From an uncultured Burkholderiales bacterium (GTDB lineage Bacteria; Pseudomonadota; Gammaproteobacteria; Burkholderiales; Eutrophovitaceae): 64,000 bases of DNA. Position 1 is the stretch's first letter. Each line of letters starts with the position of its first letter. Below, piece by piece: positions 55,763-64,000 of this stretch. The stretch is from the NCBI GenBank assembly GCA_951812315.1, contig CATOSA010000011.1, forward strand, positions 29,681-93,680. Reading direction: 5' to 3'. The translations under genes and the position numbers were made by a program. Under the pieces are notes generated by a model, which worked only from the letters and a program-made list of their open reading frames with translations, ran no database searches and had not been told where the DNA came from.

Positions 55763-56824
55763 TCAGGCAGCCGCCTGCTTCTTGGCGCGCTCCTCTTCCT
55801 GAGACTTCAGCAGGTCAAGCGCGACATCGACGATCATGTCTTCCTGCCCGCCGACCATGCGCCTGCGTCCGAGTTCGACCATGATGTCGACGGTTTTCAG
55901 CCCGTATTGTTTGGCGGCGTTTTCGGCGTGGCGCAGGAAGCTGGAGTAGACACCCGCATAACCAAGTGCAAGGGTTTCCCGGTCCACACGCACGGGCCGA
56001 TCCTGCAACGGGCGAACGATGTCGTCCGCGGCGTCCATCAGCGTGTACAGATCGCAACCGTGATTCCAGCCCATGCGGTCGGCCGCAGCGATAAACACTT
56101 CCAGCGGCGCGTTGCCCGCACCGGCACCCATCCCGGCCAGACTGGCATCGACTCTGTCGCAACCTTCTTCGACGGCAACAATCGAGTTGGCAACGCCGAG
56201 GCTGAGATTGTGGTGCGCGTGCATACCGGTTTCAGTCTCCGGTTTCAGCACATCCTTGAACGCGCGAAAGCGGTCACGAATGTCATTCATGTTCAGTGCG
56301 CCGCCGGAATCCACGACGTAAACACACACCGCGCCGTAGCTCTCCATCAATTTTGCCTGCTCGGCAAGCCCTTGCGGCGAGTTCATATGGCTCATCATCA
56401 GGAAGCCGACCGGTTCCATACCGATCTCGCGCGCATACTCCAGGTGTTGCTTCGAGATGTCCGCTTCGGTGCAATGTGTCGCCACACGCACAACCCGTGC
56501 GCCGGCGTCGTAAGCGGTACGCAGATCGTGCACCGTGCCGATGCCGGGAATTAGCAATGTAGCCACTTTTGCGTGGCTGAGTTCACCCGCCGCAGCCTCG
56601 ATCCACTCCACATCGGTGTGCCGTCCAAAACCATAGTTGAACGACGAGCCCTGCAGTCCGTCGCCGTGTGCGACTTCGACTGAATCGACACGCGCCTTGT
56701 CGAGTGCGCGGACGATTGCCTTGACGTTGTCAACGCCATACTGGTGTCGTATGGCATGCGATCCGTCGCGCAGGGTGACGTCTGAAATGTAAATTTTCTT
56801 GTCCACGATGCGTTCCTCCTTCAT
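55763..56824 (-). CDS. dmpG: 4-hydroxy-2-oxovalerate aldolase
   Basis: A 353-residue HMGL-like TIM-barrel aldolase, Mn-dependent, cleaving 4-hydroxy-2-oxovalerate to pyruvate and acetaldehyde in meta-cleavage of aromatics. The N-terminus [15 protein letters not shown] holds catalytic Arg and Asp; [19 protein letters not shown] and [13 protein letters not shown] (metal-binding His pair) follow; the C-terminal dimerisation domain interacts with the dehydrogenase so acetaldehyde is channelled. The ATG overlaps the dmpF stop (ATGA). Confidence 0.96.
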   Translation of the reverse strand: MKEERIVDKKIYISDVTLRDGSHAIRHQYGVDNVKAIVRALDKARVDSVEVAHGDGLQGSSFNYGFGRHTDVEWIEAAAGELSHAKVATLLIPGIGTVHDLRTAYDAGARVVRVATHCTEADISKQHLEYAREIGMEPVGFLMMSHMNSPQGLAEQAKLMESYGAVCVYVVDSGGALNMNDIRDRFRAFKDVLKPETETGMHAHHNLSLGVANSIVAVEEGCDRVDASLAGMGAGAGNAPLEVFIAAADRMGWNHGCDLYTLMDAADDIVRPLQDRPVRVDRETLALGYAGVYSSFLRHAENAAKQYGLKTVDIMVELGRRRMVGGQEDMIVDVALDLLKSQEEERAKKQAAA

Positions 56825-57777
56825 GCCGCTTCGGTTTCAGCGGCGTCGAGCATGCGCTCAGCCAGCTTCTCACCGGTTGCAAGCGCCGCGGATGTCATGA
56901 TGTCCAGATTGCCGGCGTAGGCTGGCAAATAGTGTGCAGCGCCTTCGACTTGCAGGAACACCGTGGTCTTCAGGCCTGTCATCTTTCCAATGCCGGAAAT
57001 ATTGAGCGGCTTGCTGTCGTCGAACTCTTCGAACTGCACGCGCTGTTTAAGTCTGTAGCCGGCAACATATCCGTTCACTCTGGCGACCATCTTCTCGATC
57101 GCAGCCTCGACTTTCGTTGTGTCAACAGCATCGGAAAGGACATATACCGTATCGCGCATCAGTAACGGCGGCTCGGCAGGATTCAGGACAATGATCGCCT
57201 TGCCTTTTTTCGCACCACCGATGACTTCGATGCCCTTGGCTGTCGTTTCGGTGAATTCGTCGATATTTGCCCGCGTTCCGGGACCGGCCGACTTGCTCGC
57301 GATCGACGCGACGATTTCCGCGTAATGCACCGTCGCAACACTGGCTACTGCCGCGACGATCGGTATCGTCGCCTGGCCGCCGCAAGTCACCATGTTGACG
57401 TTCTTGGCATCCAGGTGCTCTTCGAGATTCACAACCGGCACGCAATACGGACCGATTGCCGCTGGCGTCAGGTCGACCATCCTGATATCCGGCCTGGCCT
57501 GGCGCAAGCGCTTGTCGTTGGCTACATGAGCACCTGCCGATGTGGCATCAAAGACGATATCGATATCGGCGAATTCCGGCAGTTTCACCAGCCCGTCGAC
57601 GCCTTCCGCAGTCGCCGCAACGCCAAGACGTTTGGCACGCGCGAGGCCGTCCGAGTCCGGATCAATGCCGACCATCGCACCCATTTCAATGTGCTTGCCT
57701 TGGCGCAACACCTTGATCATCAAGTCCGTGCCAATGTTGCCGGAACCAATGATTGCGGCTTTCAGTTTTGAATTCAT
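56821..57777 (-). CDS. dmpF: Acetaldehyde dehydrogenase (acylating)
   Basis: A 318-residue enzyme turning acetaldehyde into acetyl-CoA with NAD and CoA. The Rossmann motif [13 protein letters not shown] (8-20) and the catalytic Cys in [12 protein letters not shown] are clear. It forms a bifunctional complex with DmpG. Hydratase and ring-cleavage genes that normally feed this pair are not in the window. Confidence 0.96.
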   Translation of the reverse strand: MNSKLKAAIIGSGNIGTDLMIKVLRQGKHIEMGAMVGIDPDSDGLARAKRLGVAATAEGVDGLVKLPEFADIDIVFDATSAGAHVANDKRLRQARPDIRMVDLTPAAIGPYCVPVVNLEEHLDAKNVNMVTCGGQATIPIVAAVASVATVHYAEIVASIASKSAGPGTRANIDEFTETTAKGIEVIGGAKKGKAIIVLNPAEPPLLMRDTVYVLSDAVDTTKVEAAIEKMVARVNGYVAGYRLKQRVQFEEFDDSKPLNISGIGKMTGLKTTVFLQVEGAAHYLPAYAGNLDIMTSAALATGEKLAERMLDAAETEAA

Positions 57778-58108
57778 AAGCTTGCTCCACTCCTTGCGCC
57801 TTGCCAGCCCTCCGTTCCGGGTAGCAAAGCGTCGTTATGCTGCCTGTCAACATGCTCCACCAGCCGGGCATGGCTGGCATTCTCTGCGCCGCTGCGGCGG
57901 CGCTTGCTATGGTCACCGCAAAGTATATCCCGCACCGGTAAATACTGCTTCACCGGGTTTGCCTGCCGGGCCATTTGCGCCACTCAAGGTTGCCGGAATT
58001 GGTTCGCGCCCGTTCCGTCGATTAATATTCGCCTTTCGCCCAGGATAATCGCCAGTGCCGGATTCATGAACGCGCACGACAAGGCGGGACAAAAGAGGAG
58101 ATAAAGAC
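57778..58108. promoter_or_regulatory. 331-bp divergent promoter region, dmpF / SDR
   Basis: No gene. It should contain promoters for the dmpFG operon and the SDR-alcohol dehydrogenase genes. AGAGGAGATAAAGAC just before 58109 is a strong ribosome-binding site. No operator was recognised. Confidence 0.5.
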
Positions 58109-58858
58109 ATGAACAAACTCGACATGAACGGTCGCTGCGCCGTTGTCACAGGAGGTGCTTCGGGCATCGGGCTGTCTACCATCCGACGCATGGCGCAATC
58201 CGGTGCCAACGTTGCAATCTGGGATATGAACGAACAGGCAATGGCAGAAATCGCCAGTTCTATGCCGGATGTAAGAACGCATACCTGCAAAGTCGACGTG
58301 TCGAAACTCGGTGACGTTGAAGCGGCGTTCAAGTCAACATTGGCGGCGTTCGACAAGATCGACGCGCTGGTGAACTCCGCGGGCGTCGCCGGCGTAAACA
58401 AAATGGTGTGGGAATATCCCGCCGAGGAGTGGCAGCGGGTGATGGATGTCAATCTGAATGGAACGTTCTATACCTGCCGCACGCTTTCGCCACATATGAA
58501 GGAAAACAAGTTCGGCCGAATCGTGAACTTGTCCTCGGTCGCCGGAAAAGAGGGTAACCCGACGGCATCAGCTTACTCGGCGGCCAAGGCCGGTGTCATT
58601 GCACTGACACGCTCCCTTGGCAAGGAGCTGGCCACTGATGGCGTGCTCGTGAATGCGGTCACACCAACGACTGTGAACACGCCGATCCTGGAACAGGTCA
58701 CACAAGCGCACATCGATTACATGAAGTCCAAGATTCCGATGGGGCGCCTGGGCGAACCCGAGGAACTCGCTGCGCTGATTACCTGGCTGTGCACTGAAGA
58801 CTGTTCGTTCAGCACCGCAGCCGTGTTCGATGCGTCAGGCGGACGCACGACCTATTAG
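58109..58858 (+). CDS. SDR-family oxidoreductase (FabG-like)
   Basis: A 249-residue classical SDR. TGGASGIG (about 14-21), NSAG, catalytic Ser in NLSSVAGKEG, YSAAK for Tyr/Lys. It resembles 3-oxoacyl-ACP reductase-type and gluconate-type dehydrogenases; the C-terminus ends DASGGRTTY. Followed by the broken alcohol dehydrogenase 63 bp on, so likely one catabolic unit. Substrate unknown. Confidence 0.92.
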   Translation: MNKLDMNGRCAVVTGGASGIGLSTIRRMAQSGANVAIWDMNEQAMAEIASSMPDVRTHTCKVDVSKLGDVEAAFKSTLAAFDKIDALVNSAGVAGVNKMVWEYPAEEWQRVMDVNLNGTFYTCRTLSPHMKENKFGRIVNLSSVAGKEGNPTASAYSAAKAGVIALTRSLGKELATDGVLVNAVTPTTVNTPILEQVTQAHIDYMKSKIPMGRLGEPEELAALITWLCTEDCSFSTAAVFDASGGRTTY

Positions 58859-58921
58859 CACGGCAGTCACCGGGTTTAAAACGCAAGCCGTTGAAACGAA
58901 AACATTGCAAGGGAAAATTTA

Positions 58922-60045
58922 ATGAAAATGAAGGCCGCTGTCATCAGGGAAATGGGACTGGAGCAACCTTATGAAAAATCCCGCCCGATGCAAATTGAAG
59001 AGGTTGACCTGGCGCCGCCGGGCGAGCGCGAAGTACTGGTGCAGATCAAGGCCGCCAGCCTGTGCCACTCGGATCTGTCGACCGTAAACGGCGACCGCCC
59101 GCGGCAAACGCCGATGGTGCTCGGACATGAAGCGGCCGGGGTCGTTGTCGAATGCGGACCAGGCGTCAACGACATCAAACCCGGTGATCATGTTGCACTG
59201 GTGTTCGCACCAAGCTGCGGCGAATGCATTCCTTGCAGGGAAGGCCACCCAGGTCGCTGCGAACCCGGTCAACAGTCCAACGCTGCCGGAACATTGCTCG
59301 GCGGCACAATCCGGCTGAGCCAAAATAGCGAACCCGTCTATCACCATGTCGGTGTGTCCGCATTTGCCGAGTACTGCGTCGTCAATCGCGGATCACTGGT
59401 AAAGATCGACGAAAAATTGCCGTTCGACGAAGCGGCATTGTTCGGCTGCGCAGTTCTGACCGGCGTCGGCGCTGCGCTCAACACCGCGCAGGTGTTTCCA
59501 GGCGCGACAGTCGCCGTGGTCGGCCTTGGCGGTGTCGGACTCAATGCCGTATTCGGCGCACTGGTCGGCGGCGCTTCGCAAGTCATCGCGATTGATGTAC
59601 ACGACGACAAGCTCGAACTGGCGAAAATCTGGGCGCGACTGGCACCGTCAATGCAAAAGACGACGACGCAATTCAACAGGTCAAGGACCTGACCAATGGC
59701 GGCGTCGATTTCGGATTCGAAATGGCCGGCTCGGTCCAGGCAATGGAACTCGCCTACCGCATCACGCGGCGAGGCGGCACCACTGTAACAGCGGGGCTGC
59801 CGCATCCTGATGCGCGCTGGCAACTGCAACACGTCAACCTCACTGCTGAAGAGCGTACCGTCAAAGGCAGCTACGTCGGCTCCTGCGTGCCAACCCGCGA
59901 TGTGCCGCGCTATATCGATTTGTACCGCAAAGGCATGCTTCCGGTGAATAAACTGATGAGTGACCACATCAGCCTTGACCAAATTAATGAAGGTTTCGAT
60001 CGACTGGCTTCGGGCCATACGGTGCGCCAGATCATCGTGATGTAA
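58922..60045 (+). pseudogene. Zinc-dependent alcohol dehydrogenase, frameshifted
   Basis: MDR-family dehydrogenase. The first frame gives the catalytic zinc residues (SLCHSDL, LGHEAAG), the four-Cys structural zinc lobe CGECIPCREGHPGRC, and VVGLGGVGLNAVFGA. At 59624-59627 one base is missing from an A run (GCGAAAATCTGG), after which LGATGTVNAKDDDAIQQVKDL continues in another frame to a normal end at 60045 (SGHTVRQIIVM). Repaired length is about 374 residues. The uncorrected frame stops at 59692. Confidence 0.85.
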
Positions 60046-60086
60046 CTCTTGCTTTCGTTTAAAGACCGGTTCAGACAAAGCAGGAC

Positions 60087-60170
60087 GGGTTAGCGTAGCC
60101 TGACCCGAAACAAGCGCTCATCGGTCACACGTCATGTTGGGTTACGCCCACAGGGCTAACCCAATCTACA
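60087..60170. repeat. Repetitive palindromic hairpin element
   Basis: GGGTTAGCGTAGCCTGACCC (60087-60106) and a stem TTGGGTTACGCCC..GGGCTAACCCAA (60137-60163) resemble the short dispersed hairpins of the form GGGTTACGCC...AACCCAA seen in proteobacterial intergenic DNA. It may also act as a terminator for the alcohol dehydrogenase gene. Confidence 0.55.
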
Positions 60171-60208
60171 TAGCTGTGACAAATACAGTTGCTTGAACTC
60201 CCAACCAG

Positions 60209-61267
60209 ATGAAGACCAAACGCTACAGCGCCAGTGCGCTCATGGAATACGCATCAAGCCTGCTGAACAAGGCAGGCATGGATGCGGACAAATCAGAAGT
60301 AATCTCCCAAATACTCGTCGAAGGTGATCTGCTGGGCCACAACACGCACGGTCTACAGCTTCTCAACCAGTATTTGTCTGACATCGAAAAAGGCGAGCTT
60401 GCGACAACAGGTGAGCCGCGTGTCATCGCAGATTTGCCAGCGGCAGTTGCATGGGATGGTATGCGTCTTCCCGGCCCCTGGCTGACCGCAACGGCTGTTG
60501 ATCTTGCGTGTGAACGCGCACAGACACACGGCACTTGCACCGTAACCATTGCACGCGGCCATCACAATGCGTGTCTCGCCGCGTATCTCAAGCGCGCGAC
60601 CGATCGCGGGCTGATGGTGCTGGTAACCACCGCCGCGGCAGAACTTCAGACAGTTGCACCACATGGCGGGCGAGCCGGCGTCATCACCCCGAATCCGGTT
60701 GCTGCAGGCTGGCCGACCAATGGCGATCCGGTTTTGATCGACGTTTCCATGTCAATCACGACCAACGGGATGGTCGGGCGGCGCAATACAGAAAGCGGCC
60801 GACTCCCCGGAAAATGGCTGATAGACGCTGACGGCCATCCCACCGACGATCCTTCGGTGATGTCCAGCGATCCGCCGGGCGCGTTATTGCCAATCGGCGG
60901 CATTGAATATGGGCACAAAGGTTATGCGATGGGCTTGCTTGTCGAGGCAATGTCGATGGGACTTTGCGGGCACGGCCGGGCAGACCCTGTCGAAGGCTGG
61001 ACCTGTGAGGTATTCGTACAGGTTCTCAACCCGGCTTTGTTCGGTGGCACCGACAACTTTCTGCGTCAAACCACATGGGTTGCCAATGCTTGCCGCGCGA
61101 CACCTCCTCGTCCCGGTATTGAAAGCGTACGTCTTCCCGGCGAAGCCGGCCTGCGCCGGCGCGAGAAGCAGCTCAAGCATGGCGTCGAACTGTATCCGTC
61201 AGTCCTGCCCGCGTTGGCGAAATGGGGCGCCAAACTGGGCGTCACCGCACCCGATCCTGTTGCATGA
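60209..61267 (+). CDS. Ldh-family (malate/L-lactate/sulfolactate dehydrogenase type) oxidoreductase
   Basis: A 352-residue NAD(P)-dependent 2-hydroxyacid dehydrogenase of the YlbC/MdH2 type, unrelated to classical LDH. DLLGHNTHGLQLL near 40, RGHHNACLAAY, a nucleotide-binding ITPNPVAAGWP, DVSMSITTNGM, and GHKGYAMGLLVEAM are family markers. It overlaps the EamA gene by four bases (ATGA), so the two are coupled; the exporter/importer might move the acid or its product. Confidence 0.92.
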   Translation: MKTKRYSASALMEYASSLLNKAGMDADKSEVISQILVEGDLLGHNTHGLQLLNQYLSDIEKGELATTGEPRVIADLPAAVAWDGMRLPGPWLTATAVDLACERAQTHGTCTVTIARGHHNACLAAYLKRATDRGLMVLVTTAAAELQTVAPHGGRAGVITPNPVAAGWPTNGDPVLIDVSMSITTNGMVGRRNTESGRLPGKWLIDADGHPTDDPSVMSSDPPGALLPIGGIEYGHKGYAMGLLVEAMSMGLCGHGRADPVEGWTCEVFVQVLNPALFGGTDNFLRQTTWVANACRATPPRPGIESVRLPGEAGLRRREKQLKHGVELYPSVLPALAKWGAKLGVTAPDPVA

Positions 61268-62157
61268 ATAACGCGGGCACGCATCGCAGTGCGGTGATGA
61301 TGATGGTCGGCGCAACCCTGTGCTGGTCAAGCGCCGGAATACTGATTTGCAGTATTTCGCTCACAGACGTCTGGGAAATAATCTTCTGGCGTTCGATTTT
61401 CCTGTGCCTGTTCGTCTTCGGCTGGCTCTGGCAACAATACCGCAACAAAGCCTGGCAGAAGATTCGTGATGTCGGAACTCCAGGGCTTGTTTCAGCAGCG
61501 CTGCTTACCGTGATGTTCGTCGGCTTTGTCGCCGCGCTGTCCTACACCACCGTTGCAAACACGCTGATCGTTATGAGTAGCGGGCCGTTCTTCGCCGCAC
61601 TGTTTGGATGGCTGTTCCTGCGCGAACCGGTTCCTTTCCGAACCTGGGCGGCCATGATTGCCGCGTTTTCCGGCATCGTCGTCATATTTGTCGGCGCGGT
61701 TTCGCATGATCGCTGGATCGGAGCCGCTGTCGCTCTGGTAATTCCATTGGCATATGCACTGAATGTCGCACTATTGAGAAAAATGCGTGCGAGCGTTGAC
61801 ATGATTCCCGCAATTCTGCTCGCGGGCATTTTCTCGATACTGGTGTCGGCGCTATTCGCGATGCCGCTGGAAGCGAGCGGCCGTGACGTGTTGCTGCTGG
61901 CAATCATGGGGTCAGCGCAAGTCGGTCTCGGCTGTGTACTGATGGCCATCGCGTCACGTAATCTGGCTGCCGTGGAATTAGGGCTGCTGGCCATTCTCGA
62001 AACCATTTTCGGTATCTTGCTGACATGGGCAATGATCGGCGAGAATCCGGGCGGCGTGGCGCTGGCAGGCGGCGCGGTGGTGATCGTTGCGCTCGTAGCC
62101 AACCAGCTGTTCGCCTCGCGCGCACAGGCGAAGGCGGCCCCAATAATCGTGACATAA
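61264..62157 (+). CDS. EamA/DMT-family transporter
   Basis: A 297-residue membrane protein with ten predicted helices in two EamA repeats. The N-terminal repeat ends in a typical SSGPFFAALFGWLFLREPVPF, the second in ELGLLAILETIFGILLTWAMIGENP. ATG at 61264 overlaps the Ldh stop. Drug/metabolite transporter superfamily; substrate unknown. Confidence 0.92.
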   Translation: MNNAGTHRSAVMMMVGATLCWSSAGILICSISLTDVWEIIFWRSIFLCLFVFGWLWQQYRNKAWQKIRDVGTPGLVSAALLTVMFVGFVAALSYTTVANTLIVMSSGPFFAALFGWLFLREPVPFRTWAAMIAAFSGIVVIFVGAVSHDRWIGAAVALVIPLAYALNVALLRKMRASVDMIPAILLAGIFSILVSALFAMPLEASGRDVLLLAIMGSAQVGLGCVLMAIASRNLAAVELGLLAILETIFGILLTWAMIGENPGGVALAGGAVVIVALVANQLFASRAQAKAAPIIVT

Positions 62158-62167
62158 CGGAGGAAAC

Positions 62168-62823
62168 GTGACCAAACCCGACAATCTCACTGATCGACTC
62201 GAGGCGCTTTATACCGGCGCGGTACACGACGTGTTGCGCGCGATGGGCCACGGCAATTGCGTCTTGCCAAACGAGATCATGCCGCTCGACCCGGCCAGAA
62301 AACTTGCCGGAGAAATCTACACCGTGAACGGGCATATCGACCAGACGCTTGATCCGCATGACACACTGGTGCAGTGGACCGGCTACTGTCCAAAGCGCCG
62401 TCCGGAAAAGTCCTCGTGTGCCAGCCAAATACGCATATGGTCGCGTTGATGGGCGAACTATCGGCTGAAACGCTGCTTCACAAGAAAGTGCGCGGGTACG
62501 TTGTCGACGGCGGTTGCCGCGACGTCGAATTCATTCTCAAGATCGGCTTTCCCGTATTTTGCAGCTTCAACACGCCGGCCGACATCGTTGCGCGATGGGT
62601 CCCCGACCGGTTCGGCGAGCCGATTACGATCGGCACGGTCACGATCTGCAGCGGCGACTACATCCTGGGCGACCGCGACGGTGTCGTGGTTCTGCCAGCG
62701 AAACTTGCCGAGGAAGTCATCAGCCAGACCGAGCAGGTTGTGTCGACCGAAAACAAGGTTCGCAGCGCCATCCTCGACGGCATGGATCCACAGGAAGCCT
62801 ATCTGAAGTTCGGGAAATTCTGA
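62168..62823 (+). pseudogene. RraA-like protein, frameshifted
   Basis: The first frame starts MTKPDNLTDRLEALYTGAVHDVLRAMG with GGAGGAAACGTG upstream (GTG start at 62168) and ends after HDTLVQWTG. The rest (LLSKAPSGKVLVCQPNT, VRGYVVDGGCRDVEFI, ILGDRDGVVVLPAKLAEEVI) is in another frame to 62823. One base appears lost from a short G run near 62381-62384. The active-site Arg-Asp (GGCRD) is kept. It is a second RraA-like gene in the same catabolic region as that at 54273-54951 and belongs to the RraA/HMG aldolase superfamily. Confidence 0.82.
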
Positions 62824-63082
62824 TCTGGCGGCCGTCCGGCCCGATACAATCAGATTGGGCCGCGCGAACTGATTGCGCATTGAACGCCCGTGCCAGGAGC
62901 CATAAGCGAACTCGTCTCACTGACGCGTACTGTCGCAAAATCCCCACGACTGGCATTCGACTCAACCGTACATTGCATCACTGAATTGCGATAGAGATTG
63001 AGAATCCGGCGCGAATCGCATAAGATGTGATAAACGTGAGAGTGATCTAAATTACCTTATAAGAACAAGAGCCTATGGCCTG

Positions 63083-63946
63083 ATGCTTGCACACCGAAGC
63101 GGTGCCCAGCGCGCTTGTCGCCCTTGGACAGGCCTAATCAGTTACGCAGGAGAATCTACGATATCGACCGACCCCTACGCAGCACCGAAAACCCACGTCG
63201 CTGATGTCCCTGAGACCCGTCCCGACGGCAATTTCAATCCCGCTGGCCTTCGCTGGCCGGCAGGACACGGCTGGGACTGGATCAAGTCGGCCAGAGGGCT
63301 AACCAAACAGCAGACCTGGACCTGGATGGGCATATTCATCTTGTTTGCAATTATATTCATCTTGCTTGCAATTATTGGCGGCGTGCTGGGCGCTATCCCG
63401 GAACTCGTAACCGTGGCTGTTGGTGTTGCTGCCTATTCCATCTTCATCGGGCCAATACTGCTTGGTGGTCTGATGCTCGGCTGCGACGCTGTGTACAAAG
63501 GGCAACCCGTTTCCGTCAGTCATCTGTTCGCCGGGCTTGGTTCCCATTCCGCCGGCAAACTGGCCGGATTAGGGCTCGCGAGCTTGTTGGCCAACGTTGT
63601 CCTTTCCCTGATCACCGGGTCAATATTCGGATTCGAGCAAGCCAACTTTTCCGATCCGGAGCCCGTTACATTGGCACTCGCGTGGCTGGTCATGCTCGGA
63701 TTTTACATGGCGCTCTGGTTTAGCTACCCCCTCGTCGTTCTCAACGATTTTGGCGTCGTTCAAGCGCTCAGGACAAGTTTCACCGGCTGCCTGAAGAACA
63801 TAGTGCCCTTGCTCGTGTACGGGCTGATGTTGTCTCTGCTCGCAATTGCCGCATCAATTCCATTCATGCTCGGCTGGTTGATTCTGGGTCCGGTGATGTT
63901 TGCCTCTATTTATACGGGTTACCGGGATATCTTCTACCAGACCTGA
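63083..63946 (+). CDS. BPSS1780-family membrane protein
   Basis: Up to 287 residues from the ATG at 63083. The likely real N-terminus is STDPYAAPKTHVADV, starting at 63161 where an ATA codon, not ATG, follows a strong AGGAGA site seven bases upstream. The rest has about six helices: MGIFILFAIIFILLAIIGGVLG, YSIFIGPILLGGLMLG, GLASLLANVVLSLITG, LALAWLVMLGFYMAL and a C-terminal pair. FIGP.L.GGLM.G and SF.GCL.N..P are typical of the BPSS1780 family, function unknown. A 21-bp in-frame duplication codes the repeated IFILxAI in helix 1. Confidence 0.85.
   Translation: MLAHRSGAQRACRPWTGLISYAGESTISTDPYAAPKTHVADVPETRPDGNFNPAGLRWPAGHGWDWIKSARGLTKQQTWTWMGIFILFAIIFILLAIIGGVLGAIPELVTVAVGVAAYSIFIGPILLGGLMLGCDAVYKGQPVSVSHLFAGLGSHSAGKLAGLGLASLLANVVLSLITGSIFGFEQANFSDPEPVTLALAWLVMLGFYMALWFSYPLVVLNDFGVVQALRTSFTGCLKNIVPLLVYGLMLSLLAIAASIPFMLGWLILGPVMFASIYTGYRDIFYQT
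63332..63373 (+). repeat. 21-bp in-frame tandem duplication
   Basis: 63332-63352 and 63353-63373 differ at one base (ATATTCATCTTGTTTGCAATT and the version with C). It doubles a seven-residue hydrophobic block in the first membrane helix of the BPSS1780-family protein. Confidence 0.85.
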
Positions 63947-63984
63947 GGCAGAGCCCCCCTGCTCGATACCGCGCGCCGTGTAGC

Positions 63985-64000
63985 GACCCCCGAGGGGGTC
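63985..64000. terminator. Possible terminator hairpin at window end
   Basis: GACCCCC-GA-GGGGGTC is a perfect 7-bp stem 38 bases after the membrane protein stop. The window ends before any T-run can be seen. Confidence 0.4.

Noticed and set aside
55208..56554. 448-codon plus-strand open frame over dmpG
   Set aside because: Antisense to dmpG with no recognisable domain; dmpG motifs are complete.

Overview
This 64 kb window is a chromosomal segment of a moderately GC-rich betaproteobacterium, most likely Burkholderiales or a close relative. The evidence is the set of family types (DUF2946, PP0621, BPSS1780, CNP1-like and DUF3501 proteins), a lysine/alanine-rich H1-like protein next to nrdB, the pilS-pilR-ampD-nrdA-nrdB order, and the ispB / rplU-rpmA-obgE-proB block. 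About 50 protein genes, one tRNA-Pro and several broken genes can be supported.

Layout. (1) 1-3.2 kb: a UgpC/MalK-type sugar ABC ATPase (cut by the window edge), an SDR and a fumarylacetoacetase-fold hydrolase, together suggesting 2-keto-3-deoxy-L-fuconate (6-deoxy-sugar) catabolism. (2) 3.3-14.3 kb: an outer-membrane protein, dusA, a lipid kinase, an aldo/keto reductase, a YiiX-like hydrolase, the otnK-otnC four-carbon acid-sugar pair, a broken glutathione S-transferase coupled to a cyclophilin-like protein, and small DUF proteins. (3) 14.9-29.8 kb: the nrd region. Genes on the minus strand run PP0621 protein, pilS (frameshifted), pilR, ampD, nrdA, nrdB, H1-like protein. A truncated IS3-type element separates ampD from nrdA. 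A foreign-looking island separates nrdA from nrdB; it holds a vsr remnant, a small 81-93-residue protein, an 802-residue GHKL (MORC/MutL-like) ATPase and a C5 cytosine methyltransferase. (4) 30.5-34.7 kb: tRNA-Pro, ispB, rplU-rpmA, obgE-proB. (5) 34.7-42.5 kb: a CNP1-like lipoprotein, cfa, a rubrerythrin / Fe-S CCG protein / DUF3501 operon, a diguanylate cyclase, a DUF3025 protein and an L-2-hydroxyglutarate oxidase-like flavoprotein. (6) 42.6-48.9 kb: a molybdenum hydroxylase locus of form II CoxL type, with the large subunit divergent from small and medium subunits and CoxD/CoxE maturation factors. (7) 48.7-51.7 kb: a TRAP transporter of the FcbT type. (8) 51.9-64 kb: small genes (DUF4864, pyrimidine-dimer glycosylase, PH-like protein, cupin), then a degradation region with two RraA-like genes, an internally deleted alpha/beta hydrolase, DmpG/DmpF, an SDR, a zinc alcohol dehydrogenase, an Ldh-family oxidoreductase, an EamA exporter and a BPSS1780 membrane protein.

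The most interesting candidate for an undescribed system is the island between nrdA and nrdB. Its methyltransferase, GHKL ATPase and small conserved-looking protein share one direction, and a 16-bp perfect palindrome sits in the short gap before the ATPase gene. No restriction nuclease gene is recognisable, so the ATPase and/or small protein may supply the effector function.

Two other themes recur. Short tandem duplications of 15-29 bp lie at gene boundaries or inside genes. Five genes (gst, pilS, two RraA-like genes, alcohol dehydrogenase) carry indels, mostly of one base, so either local gene decay or assembly error must be considered. All family assignments come from reading motifs in the translations; no database search was run.
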